A DNA stretch of 64,000 nt from Paenibacillus_E violae. Its GTDB lineage: Bacteria; Bacillota; Bacilli; Paenibacillales; NBRC-103111. Shown piece by piece: positions 14,514 to 22,512 of this stretch (its first letter is position 1; each line of letters opens with the position of its first letter). The notes under the pieces are model-generated. The model saw nothing but the letters and a program-made list of their open reading frames with translations. It was not told where the DNA came from and ran no database searches. The stretch covers positions 1-64,000 of the forward strand of contig NZ_JAWCUD010000018.1 of NCBI RefSeq assembly GCF_032461945.1, in the 5' to 3' direction. The translations under genes and the position numbers were made by a program.

Positions 14514-15434
14514 ATGTTCGTATACATCATTCGCCGGCTGCTCCAGATGATCCCGGTACTGCTCGGCGTTATCCTAGTCGTGTTCTTGATTATGCAGCTC
14601 GTGCCAGGCGATCCGGCCGTTCTGCTCGCAGGAGAAGGGGCTTCCGCTGAGACCGTTGAACGCATTCGGCATCAATTGGGGCTGGATCAGCCATTATTTA
14701 TTCAATATGTCCAGTATGTCTTTGACGTGGTGCAAGGAGATTTCGGGACCTCACTACGTTCCAATCTGCCTGTTTTTAAAGAAATCATGATTCGTTTGCC
14801 TATCACTATTGAACTTGCTGTGGCCAGTATTTTCATCACGATTGTTTTGGGAATGCTTGCCGGTATCATATCCGCAACAAAGCAATATACGCTATCTGAT
14901 ATTACGATTATGATCATCGCTTTGCTCGGTGTATCTTTGCCCAGCTTCTGCCTCGGGCTCTCGCTGATTTACTTTTTCTCCGTGAAAATGCACATCTTTC
15001 CTGTCGCAGGCTGGGGAACTTGGAAACATGTTGTGCTCCCGGCCATCACGCTAGGTGCTTCAGGTGCCGCCATTGTCGCCCGGATGACGCGCTCGACCAT
15101 GCTGGATGTCATTCGCCAGGATTATATTCGAACTGCCAAAGCAAAAGGTTTGAAATTACGCATTATTATCTATAAGCACGCCTTGAAGAATGCGCTAATC
15201 CCTGTCATTACCGTGGTTGGTCTACAATTCGGCGTACTGCTCGGCGGTACGGTATTAGTAGAATCTGTTTTTGCTATCAACGGACTTGGGCGTCTGATTG
15301 TAGATGCCATCCGCATGCGTGACTTGCCTGTCGTTCAAGGCGGCGTACTGGTCGCGTCCATGATTTTCGTCTTGGTTAACCTTGCAGTCGACGTACTGTA
15401 TCGCAATTTCAACAAACGTATCGAGCTGGATTAA
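14514..15434 (+). CDS. ABC transporter permease, DppB/GsiC type
   Basis: A 306-residue permease. The N terminus M-F-V-Y-I-I-R-R-L-L-Q-M-I-P-V-L-L-G and the following P-G-D-P-A are signatures of the B-type subunit of family-5 importers. Six membrane segments are expected, and the EAA loop reads Y-I-R-T-A-K-A-K-G-L at about 205. It pairs with the C-type permease just upstream. AAGGGGG ends 7 bases before the ATG. The gene ends 14 bases before the first ATPase gene. Confidence 0.9.
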   Translation: MFVYIIRRLLQMIPVLLGVILVVFLIMQLVPGDPAVLLAGEGASAETVERIRHQLGLDQPLFIQYVQYVFDVVQGDFGTSLRSNLPVFKEIMIRLPITIELAVASIFITIVLGMLAGIISATKQYTLSDITIMIIALLGVSLPSFCLGLSLIYFFSVKMHIFPVAGWGTWKHVVLPAITLGASGAAIVARMTRSTMLDVIRQDYIRTAKAKGLKLRIIIYKHALKNALIPVITVVGLQFGVLLGGTVLVESVFAINGLGRLIVDAIRMRDLPVVQGGVLVASMIFVLVNLAVDVLYRNFNKRIELD

Positions 15435-15448
15435 AAGGAGGGAATGAG

Positions 15449-16480
15449 ATGCTTAAACAACAAGAAAAGGTTCTGGAAGTAAGCAATCTTCAGACACACT
15501 TCTTTACCAATGAAGGCGTAAGCAGAGCTGTTGACGGGATTGACTTTACGCTCCATAAAGGGGAAACACTCGGGCTTGTAGGCGAATCGGGCTGCGGTAA
15601 AAGTATTACATCGCTTTCCATTCTTAGGTTGATTGCAAGTCCCCCGGGACGCATCCTTAACGGGGAAATCCTGTTCAAAGGGCAAGATTTATTGAAGAAA
15701 ACGGAAATAGAAATGGGTGCCATCCGAGGCAACGAAATTTCGATGATTTTCCAAGAGCCCATGACTTCATTAAATCCCGTGTATACGGTTGGGGAACAAA
15801 TTGCGGAAGTGTTTCGCCATCACCAGAAGATGAGCCGAAAGGAAGCCTGGGAGAAAGCCGTCGACATGCTGCGTCTTGTCGGCATTCCTTCCCCGGAGAA
15901 ACGCGCCAAACAAGAGCCTTATGAACTGAGCGGAGGCATGCGGCAGCGCGTGATGATCGCGATGGCGATGGCCTGCAACCCTGAAATTCTAATTGCGGAT
16001 GAGCCGACAACAGCTCTTGATGTGACGATTCAAGCGCAAATCCTCGATTTAATGAAGCTGCTTCAGAAGCAACTGGGCATGAGTATCATCATGATCACGC
16101 ATGATCTAGGCGTCGTTTCGGAAACATGTGACCGCGTCGCTGTCATGTATGCCGGCAAAATCGTCGAATATACCGATGCCAGCGAATTGTTTGACAATCC
16201 GAAACATCCTTACACCATCGGATTACTTAACTCTCTGCCTCGCGCGGACCAAGACCAAGAAGAGCTGCAAGCGATCAAAGGAAGTGTCCCAAGTCCCTAC
16301 AACATGCCGGAGGGATGCCGTTTCGCTCCTCGTTGTCCTCACGCCAGAGAGTTATGTCAGACAACAATGCCGGAGCTAACCGATGTAGGTAACGGCAGTC
16401 AAGTTCGCTGCTGGATGTATACACCAGAATGGGACGCACAGCTTGATGCGCGTAGGAAAGCGGGGGATTCCATCCAATGA
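15449..16480 (+). CDS. ABC transporter ATP-binding protein, DppD/OppD type
   Basis: A 343-residue ATPase. Walker A is G-E-S-G-C-G-K-S at about 46-53, the Q loop is M-I-F-Q-E-P-M-T-S-L-N-P, the ABC signature L-S-G-G-M-R-Q-R, and Walker B I-L-I-A-D-E-P-T-T-A-L-D. The C-terminal oligopeptide/dipeptide domain carries a Cys cluster (C-R-F-A-P-R-C-P-H-A-R-E-L-C), common in this branch and in some homologs an iron-sulfur site. AAAGGAGGG precedes the ATG. The stop overlaps the next start by 4 bases. It energises import through the two permeases as a heterodimer with the next protein. Confidence 0.92.
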   Translation: MLKQQEKVLEVSNLQTHFFTNEGVSRAVDGIDFTLHKGETLGLVGESGCGKSITSLSILRLIASPPGRILNGEILFKGQDLLKKTEIEMGAIRGNEISMIFQEPMTSLNPVYTVGEQIAEVFRHHQKMSRKEAWEKAVDMLRLVGIPSPEKRAKQEPYELSGGMRQRVMIAMAMACNPEILIADEPTTALDVTIQAQILDLMKLLQKQLGMSIIMITHDLGVVSETCDRVAVMYAGKIVEYTDASELFDNPKHPYTIGLLNSLPRADQDQEELQAIKGSVPSPYNMPEGCRFAPRCPHARELCQTTMPELTDVGNGSQVRCWMYTPEWDAQLDARRKAGDSIQ

Positions 16481-17484
16481 CCATACCTGTGGAACGTGAC
16501 GTGGAGAAGAACGTTTTAGTTGAAATCAACCATTTGAAACAATACTTTCCGATCAAAGGCGGCATCTTAGGACGAACCGTCAACCATGTAAAAGCTGTAG
16601 ACGACATTAGCTTTAACATCTATGAGGGTGAAACGCTGAGCATTGTAGGTGAATCAGGCTGTGGCAAATCAACTACTGGACGAGCTTTATTGCGCCTGGA
16701 TGAACCGACCGGAGGAGATATTCATTTTCAGGATAAAGATGTCCTGGGCCTGAATAAAGGCGAACTTAGAAAGCTGCGCAAGGACATGCAAGTCATCTTC
16801 CAAGATCCTTTCGCATCGCTGAATCCAAGACAAACCGTCCGCCAAATTCTCGGTGAAGCACTTGCCATACAAGATGTCATTCCGAAGGAAAAGCGGACAG
16901 AACGTATTAAGGAACTGCTCGACAATGTCGGGTTACGGCCTGACCATATCGATCGGTACCCGCATGAATTCAGCGGTGGTCAACGCCAACGTATCGGCAT
17001 CGCACGCGCACTCGCTGTGGAACCGAAGCTGATCATCTGCGATGAAGCCGTATCCGCACTGGATGTGTCGATTCAAGCACAAGTTCTGAATCTCTTGAAG
17101 AAACTGCAGAAACAGTATAAACTGACTTATCTATTTATCTCTCATGATCTGGGCGTAGTACGCCACATCTCTGATCGGGTGATGGTCATGTATCTGGGTA
17201 AAATCGTAGAAATCGCTGACAAAAAATCGCTTTTCGATAACCCGCAGCATCCTTATACCAAAGCACTCCTTTCCGCCATTCCTGTACCTAATCAGAAGGA
17301 AAAGAAGGAGCGTATCCTGTTGACCGGTGATGTTCCCTCTCCCATCAATCCGCCTCAAGGATGCCGCTTTCATACACGCTGCCCGTTCGTCGTCGAAACG
17401 TGCAAATCGCAAGAACCCGAGCTGCGCTACACCAGTGAAGGACATCAAGTCGCTTGCCACTTGATTGCTTCAGGTAATTATTGA
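16477..17484 (+). CDS. ABC transporter ATP-binding protein, DppF/OppF type
   Basis: A 335-residue ATPase, partner of the preceding subunit. Walker A is G-E-S-G-C-G-K-S-T, the F-type Q loop V-I-F-Q-D-P-F-A-S-L-N-P, signature F-S-G-G-Q-R-Q-R and Walker B L-I-I-C-D-E-A-V-S-A-L-D. The last is the usual F-type variant (E-A instead of E-P). The C-terminal oligopeptide domain again has the C-R-F-H-T-R-C-P cluster. ATGA overlap with the D subunit shows translational coupling. The sensor kinase begins 77 bases downstream on the same strand, so the transporter and its regulators may be one transcript. Confidence 0.92.
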   Translation: MTIPVERDVEKNVLVEINHLKQYFPIKGGILGRTVNHVKAVDDISFNIYEGETLSIVGESGCGKSTTGRALLRLDEPTGGDIHFQDKDVLGLNKGELRKLRKDMQVIFQDPFASLNPRQTVRQILGEALAIQDVIPKEKRTERIKELLDNVGLRPDHIDRYPHEFSGGQRQRIGIARALAVEPKLIICDEAVSALDVSIQAQVLNLLKKLQKQYKLTYLFISHDLGVVRHISDRVMVMYLGKIVEIADKKSLFDNPQHPYTKALLSAIPVPNQKEKKERILLTGDVPSPINPPQGCRFHTRCPFVVETCKSQEPELRYTSEGHQVACHLIASGNY

Positions 17485-17561
17485 CTTCATTCGCTTTATC
17501 ATGACGAATAATTTAAACTGGTAGAGAAACCATATATTAAAACGTATGCAGAAGGGATCTC

Positions 17562-18329
17562 ATGCTTAGCTTTGAGGGTTTTACCTTACTCATTTTATTG
17601 TTTATTCTAGCTCCAATTATTGGAGCTATTACTTTATTATTTTTGTTCGTTTTCGAGAAGCGCATCGATCTCTTGGAGAACAAAACGAAGAAAATTGAGC
17701 TGGAAAAAGAGCTTCAGCAATCGCTTTACAACCAATTAAATCAGCAAATTCAGCCCCATTTTTTATTCAATTCGTTGAATGTGATTCTAACCCTGGCGCG
17801 ATTGGAACGGACGGAAGAGTTGGTCAGAGCCCTTGAGGTTTTCTCCCAATTCCTTAAGTTTAAATATAAAACCACGGAACCTGTCATCCCTCTTCGGGAG
17901 GAAATTCGTTACACAGAGTACTACATCGAGATTCAAAAGCTGCGTTTCGGCGCTCGCCTTACGGTCACGCTAACCTGTGAGGATGACATTCAGGATGCCT
18001 ATATCCCGCCTTTTGTTTTGCAAACCATCGTTGAGAATGCGTTTAAGCACGGGCTGGAGAGGAAAATTGGAGCCGTGAACCTGGACATCCATTTTTTCCT
18101 CGAACAAGAGATGGCTAACCTTACGGTCTTCGATAATGGCACGATGGAGCAAGTGGAAGCAGCCATCGAGGAGAAAAGCGGGCATGGCTTGGACAACATC
18201 AGACGCCGACTGCATCTCTACTTCAGCGATCACGCCAGCTTGCAGATTCAATCGATCCCGGAGACAGGCACGAAAGTGCAGGTCAAATGGCCATTCATCC
18301 TAGAACCTAACTTAAAAGAGGTGCCCTAA
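17562..18329 (+). CDS. Sensor histidine kinase without a sensor domain (LytS/YesM-type kinase core)
   Basis: A 255-residue kinase with a single N-terminal membrane helix (about 7-30) followed directly by a short coiled stretch and the His_kinase domain. The phospho-acceptor is H66 in Q-I-Q-P-H-F-L-F-N. The ATPase domain shows the N box (V-E-N-A-F-K-H-G), a D-N-G and the G-H-G-L-D-N-I-R-R-R-L glycine box. YesM-type kinases normally carry an extracellular domain of over 200 residues; here there is none. The stimulus must come through the membrane helix or a partner protein. The TAA overlaps the next ATG by one base, and a symporter follows two bases after the regulator. That arrangement suggests a transporter-coupled sensor. 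Confidence 0.88.
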   Translation: MLSFEGFTLLILLFILAPIIGAITLLFLFVFEKRIDLLENKTKKIELEKELQQSLYNQLNQQIQPHFLFNSLNVILTLARLERTEELVRALEVFSQFLKFKYKTTEPVIPLREEIRYTEYYIEIQKLRFGARLTVTLTCEDDIQDAYIPPFVLQTIVENAFKHGLERKIGAVNLDIHFFLEQEMANLTVFDNGTMEQVEAAIEEKSGHGLDNIRRRLHLYFSDHASLQIQSIPETGTKVQVKWPFILEPNLKEVP

Positions 18330-19027
18330 TGAACGTATTACTCGTGGATGACGAGCCCCTTGAGCTGGAACAGCTTGAGTATCTGATTCACCCGCTTTTT
18401 CCTTATTGGAATTTGTACAAAGCATCCGATAGCAGCCAGGCTGCCGCGGTTAGCCAAAAGGTGAAAATTCATCTGGCTTTTCTTGATATCAATTTACCAG
18501 GCAAATCAGGACTGGAGCTTGGCGAAGAGCTGCGTCAGCATAATCAGGATATGGAATTCATTATCGTCACCGCTTACCAAAACTTCCACTATGCCAAACA
18601 ATCCATTCGGCTTGGCGTAGTGGATTACATGACAAAGCCGGTCATTCAAAGTGAATTAGTGGATATTCTAAGCAAATACCGCAACAAAATGCCACAATCC
18701 AAGTACTCCCATGTCATTCACGACGCGCTTACCATCATCCATGAAAAATATGCGGAGAAGCTCGCGCTTGCCGATCTTGCCGCGGAGGTTCATATTAACC
18801 CAACCTACCTAAGTCGGCGTTTCCATGATGAGGTTGGCGTGTCGTTCTCTGAATACTTGATGCAATACCGCATCCAGATTTCTAAAAAATATCTCATCGC
18901 TCATCCCGAGTGGAGTATTTCCACCGTATCAGAGAAAAGCGGCTTTAACAGCCAGCATTACTTCTGTACCATTTTCCGCAAAAGCACGAACCAAACACCG
19001 AAAGAATTTCGCGAGAAGGAGAAATAA
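18329..19027 (+). CDS. AraC-type response regulator (YesN-like)
   Basis: A 232-residue two-component regulator. The receiver domain has D7-D8 and the phospho-acceptor D53 (F-L-D-I-N-L-P-G). The Thr and Lys expected in the active site are in I-V-T-A-Y and M-T-K-P-V. The C-terminal AraC domain starts at about 135, with helix-turn-helix A-D-L-A-A-E-V-H-I-N-P-T-Y-L-S-R-R-F and the end G-F-N-S-Q-H-Y-F. The usual linker between receiver and AraC domain is very short. It is coupled to the kinase by a one-base overlap. It is the best candidate to bind the three 33-bp TCTTTAC direct repeats, since AraC domains bind two turns apart. Confidence 0.9.
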   Translation: MNVLLVDDEPLELEQLEYLIHPLFPYWNLYKASDSSQAAAVSQKVKIHLAFLDINLPGKSGLELGEELRQHNQDMEFIIVTAYQNFHYAKQSIRLGVVDYMTKPVIQSELVDILSKYRNKMPQSKYSHVIHDALTIIHEKYAEKLALADLAAEVHINPTYLSRRFHDEVGVSFSEYLMQYRIQISKKYLIAHPEWSISTVSEKSGFNSQHYFCTIFRKSTNQTPKEFREKEK

Positions 19028-19029
19028 TT

Positions 19030-20343
19030 TTGCAGTACCAATCATTTCGTGAATATGCGCAGGGAGCAGCCAAGATAGGCATTGGCCTCGGGGTCATAGC
19101 GATCTTAGCCAGATGGGTCACCGGGATTACCATCTTCGCTTCTCCCGAAGCGCTCGTCAAATACGGCATTTTTGGTGGAATTGGCTATGCGTTGATGGGA
19201 GCTATTGCGCTAATGGCTTTTGGATGGCTGGGTAAAAAGGTGCGTAGAGAGTACGGCGACGGCTTGACCATTGGGGACTTTTTTCAAAATAAACTGCACG
19301 GCCTCGGCTATTGGATGATGATCGTGATTCTGCTTATCACCAGCATTGAGGGCTTGTTTACGCAAGGAATGGCTGCCGGTGTGCTTGTCAACATTTTGCT
19401 AGGCGTCCCGATTTCGATCGGCATGCTTTGTTTCTTCCTGCTTTGCGTTATCTATGTCGGCTTTGGCGGCATGGCGCTTATCCAGCGTTTGGCGTTCGTT
19501 CAAGTCATCCTGATGTTTGCCGCAGCTATCCTGATCCCTCTTTATTTCTTCATTGCCAAAGGTGTTGAAAACGTCTATCAAGGCATTCGCCTCTATCATC
19601 CTTATTTGCTTGTGCTGAACAATCATGAAGGCTTATTTTTTATGTGTACGGGCCTATTAATTGGCTTCGGGCAAATTTTCGTCGACCAAGCAACGTGGCA
19701 GCGTCTGTACATGATCGAAAGCAAAAAAATCGTGCCTACCTTCCTGCTTTCCGGGCTCATCTGGGCAACCGTTCCGCTAGCTTTTTCATCGTTAATCATG
19801 GTCGTCATCTTTACAGGCAGCTTTAATAACATTTATTCGCTCCTATTTGATCTTATCCGTAAGATTGACACAATCTTCCTGTTGGTTTTGTTCGTTCTCT
19901 GTTCATTCGGCGCTGTAACCTCCGCTTTCGGAGCAGGGCTGCACTCCATGATCAGTCTCATTGCGGGCAACGTGTATCCGCTCTTGAAGCCTGACGCCAA
20001 TGAGAAGCAGAAGATGCGCATGGGGTATATGCTGGCGATAACGATCGGCGTTTTGTCGTTTGTGCTTACTTATTTTTTCACCCCTACACTGCTGGATCTG
20101 CTCTTTTTCTTTGGCATTATCTACGCGGCACTCATTGTCCCTCTTCTGTTCATCGTTTTCAGCAAAGGCAAAGTGGACAATTTCATTCCGCTCTGCGCAT
20201 TGATCGGGCTGGTCGCGGGTTATTCAAACCGCTACACATTAGGAAATTTAGAGGCCGTCTGGGTGAGTATGATGGTGTCGAGCCTGCTCGTGATTGTGTA
20301 TTGGTGCGGTAAGTTTATGAAGAAACACCTGGGAAATCATTGA
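19030..20343 (+). CDS. Sodium:solute symporter family (SSS/SLC5) protein
   Basis: A 437-residue protein with about 12-13 membrane segments. SSS-like features are G-I-G-Y-A-L-M-G, a G-D-F-F-Q-N-K after a basic loop, G-F-G-Q-I-F-V-D-Q-A-T-W-Q-R at about 210-223 (the family's D-Q-x-x-x-Q-R) and F-G-A-V-T-S-A-F-G-A-G-L-H-S. It starts with TTG at 19030, two bases after the regulator's stop, and GAAGGAG lies about 9 bases upstream. It may import the inducing compound with sodium. Its place directly after a sensorless kinase also makes it a candidate sensing subunit: in CbrA- and CrbS-type sensors an SSS domain is fused to the kinase. The second role is inference. Confidence 0.85.
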   Translation: MQYQSFREYAQGAAKIGIGLGVIAILARWVTGITIFASPEALVKYGIFGGIGYALMGAIALMAFGWLGKKVRREYGDGLTIGDFFQNKLHGLGYWMMIVILLITSIEGLFTQGMAAGVLVNILLGVPISIGMLCFFLLCVIYVGFGGMALIQRLAFVQVILMFAAAILIPLYFFIAKGVENVYQGIRLYHPYLLVLNNHEGLFFMCTGLLIGFGQIFVDQATWQRLYMIESKKIVPTFLLSGLIWATVPLAFSSLIMVVIFTGSFNNIYSLLFDLIRKIDTIFLLVLFVLCSFGAVTSAFGAGLHSMISLIAGNVYPLLKPDANEKQKMRMGYMLAITIGVLSFVLTYFFTPTLLDLLFFFGIIYAALIVPLLFIVFSKGKVDNFIPLCALIGLVAGYSNRYTLGNLEAVWVSMMVSSLLVIVYWCGKFMKKHLGNH

Positions 20344-20358
20344 GAGGAATTCACTTAC

Positions 20359-21246
20359 ATGCTTCGTTCCTACTTGTTGTTAATCTTTTGCGTTACCGTT
20401 TGGGGGAGCAACTTTGTTTTTGGCAACATCCTTGTCCAACAATTCTCCCCCTTATTTATTGCGATGGCTCGCTTGCTCTTCATATCCCTGTTTCTAATTG
20501 GTTATACATGGATTCGACACCACTTCCTTCCCATTAGCAAACAGGAGTGGAAGCTGCTTATCCTGCTTGGTATCATCGGTGTATTTATTAACCAGCGGTC
20601 ATTTTATCAAGGGTTAGAAACAGCCGACCCGACCACCTCGGCGCTTATTCTCGCACTAACCCCCATTACGACAGCCCTTTTGGCAGCCCTATTTTTAAAA
20701 GAAACTTTATCGATAAGCATGCTGGTTGGCTCGTTAATGGCTATCTCCGGCGTTTTTCTCGTCGTTTTTAATGGAGCTCGGCTGGAATTTCACATAGGTC
20801 ACCTCTGGATATTTATCACCATGATTACGTTTGCCATCTCCATTGTCTTAGTACGTCTGCTGACTCGCAGGCTGCCGCCTATCATCATCACACTTTATTC
20901 GACCTTGGTCGGATTCGGCACGATGGTACCGATTGTGCTCGCGAATGGGACAGGCTGGAACATCAGCCATGAAGCATGGGCATGGATCTTGCTGATTGTC
21001 ACGGCTATCTTGATGCACGGCATCGTCACCCTCGTTTGGAACAGCCAACTGCAAAAGGTTGGAGCAGCGAAAGCGGCCATGTTCTCGAACCTGGAACCGT
21101 TTGTCGCGATGATTGTTGGCTATCTTGTTCTCGGCCAGCTCGTTACTTCACAGCAAATGTTCGGTTCCGTGTTCATCGTGGGCGGTGTTACGTTAGCCTC
21201 TATGACTTTTTCTAAAAGCAAGTCTCAGAGGGTGTTTTCGCAGTGA
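20359..21246 (+). CDS. EamA/DMT family transporter
   Basis: A 295-residue protein with ten predicted membrane helices in two EamA repeats. The first has the V-W-G-S-N-F-V-F-G start and a G-L-E-T-A-D-P-T-T-S-A-L-I segment. The second has A-A-M-F-S-N-L-E-P-F-V-A-M-I-V-G-Y. The family mostly exports metabolites such as amino acids or nucleosides. It begins 15 bases after the symporter with GAGAGGAA upstream, so it is probably the last gene of the transport/regulation transcript. Export of a hydrolysis product is possible but unproven. Confidence 0.85.
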   Translation: MLRSYLLLIFCVTVWGSNFVFGNILVQQFSPLFIAMARLLFISLFLIGYTWIRHHFLPISKQEWKLLILLGIIGVFINQRSFYQGLETADPTTSALILALTPITTALLAALFLKETLSISMLVGSLMAISGVFLVVFNGARLEFHIGHLWIFITMITFAISIVLVRLLTRRLPPIIITLYSTLVGFGTMVPIVLANGTGWNISHEAWAWILLIVTAILMHGIVTLVWNSQLQKVGAAKAAMFSNLEPFVAMIVGYLVLGQLVTSQQMFGSVFIVGGVTLASMTFSKSKSQRVFSQ

Positions 21247-21365
21247 GCAAATCCATGAACAAACAAATTTTTAGGACAACTGCAACCTTTTCGAACCGAC
21301 TTCCGTTTGATGAATTGTCGACATAAAAAAACCTACATTTCAAAAACCGGAAGGAGCTTTATCAT

Positions 21366-22445
21366 ATGAAAAAGAAACTAACTGTAATATTAACTTTGGC
21401 TGGGATCCTTGGTACAACGGCGGCAGTCGGAGCTGAAGGCATCGTGGAAAAAGTAACAGGTTACCTGCAAAAGGATGTAAAAATTGTTGTTAACGGACAA
21501 GACAGCGCGCTTACACCTGTCTACATCGATGGAAAAGCCTATCTCCCAGTACGCGATGCTGCAACGCAGCTTGGATATACCGTAAAATATGACGAAGCTA
21601 ACAAAGAAATCGAGCTCGACGAAGCGGCTGACTTGATGCGTGCAACCGGTGTCGTTGTAAGCGTGCAAGCTAAAGATGACGGTAGCGCCCGCATCGAGCT
21701 GCTTGGCAGCACTTGGGTCATTTTAAACGTAGATAAATCCACTGTTATCAAAGGCTTGGACGGTAAAACGTTAACTGCAGCCGATCTGAAAGTCGGAACT
21801 CAAATTGATGCCGGATTCGGACCAGCAATGGCGATGAGCTACCCAGGTCAAGCACAAGCTGTAAACATTAACGTTTATGCAGACCGTTTGGTCAAAGAAG
21901 ATACAATCAAAGAAGTAAAACATACAGATGACGGCTGGCAAGTTCAATTAGATGGTTTAGTACTGAACGCAGGTAAAGAAACTCGCGTTATGACATCCCA
22001 AGGCGAATCTGTGAATTGGGAAGATTTGAAAGCCGGCACGAAAGTTAAAGCTTACTACGGTCCGATGGAGACGAAGAGCCTTCCTCCTCAAAGCCCAGTT
22101 TACTTGCTCGTTGTTCAGGCACAATCCCCTGTAACAGGCACTCCGAAAATGTCGCCAGAGGCAGCGCAAGAGTACCGCAACTTGGCATGGGCGCAAGTGA
22201 AAGAGCAAGCGTCTCATATTACAACAAAACAAGACGAAGCTGCTGTTCAAATCGTTTCCTCTAAAGAAGCAGGCGTATTGGCTTCCACCGATGAGCAAAA
22301 GAAATTGCTTGCTGACGTGCAAGCTGATAACGGCAATTTCGTGACAGTTACTTACAACACAGACCAAGACGAGCTTCTTGGACCGTTGACAGCTGTGTTC
22401 GATTTCAATACAAAGGCTTTTGTCGGATTCAACGCTAGAAGATAA
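21366..22445 (+). CDS. Secreted protein with copper-amine-oxidase-like N-terminal (stalk) domain
   Basis: A 359-residue exported protein. The signal peptide (M-K-K-K-L-T then a hydrophobic run ending A-V-G-A) is followed by the small stalk domain at about 35-85: V-V-N-G-Q-D, P-V-Y-I-D-G-K-A-Y-L-P-V-R-D-A-A and L-G-Y-T-V-K-Y-D. This domain is very common in Paenibacillus cell-wall proteins and is not catalytic. Two beta-rich repeats of about 75 residues follow (around 90-165 and 170-245); each ends in a K-V/G-T-x-V/I-x-A-x-Y/F-G-P motif. The C-terminal 100 residues are alpha/beta and unrecognised. GGAAGGAG precedes the ATG. A bidirectional terminator separates it from the sulfatase. Confidence 0.8.
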   Translation: MKKKLTVILTLAGILGTTAAVGAEGIVEKVTGYLQKDVKIVVNGQDSALTPVYIDGKAYLPVRDAATQLGYTVKYDEANKEIELDEAADLMRATGVVVSVQAKDDGSARIELLGSTWVILNVDKSTVIKGLDGKTLTAADLKVGTQIDAGFGPAMAMSYPGQAQAVNINVYADRLVKEDTIKEVKHTDDGWQVQLDGLVLNAGKETRVMTSQGESVNWEDLKAGTKVKAYYGPMETKSLPPQSPVYLLVVQAQSPVTGTPKMSPEAAQEYRNLAWAQVKEQASHITTKQDEAAVQIVSSKEAGVLASTDEQKKLLADVQADNGNFVTVTYNTDQDELLGPLTAVFDFNTKAFVGFNARR

Positions 22446-22457
22446 TCATTTTGATAG

Positions 22458-22507
22458 AAAAGAGGCTACCCCAAGTCATATAAATGACGAGGGGTGAGCC
22501 TCTTTTT
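22458..22507. terminator. Bidirectional terminator between convergent genes
   Basis: AAAAGAGGCTACCCC, a loop, GGGGTGAGCCTCTTTTT. Long stem with one mismatch, an A run on one side and a T run on the other. It serves the stalk protein (plus) and the sulfatase (minus). Confidence 0.9.
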
Positions 22508-22512
22508 CCATC

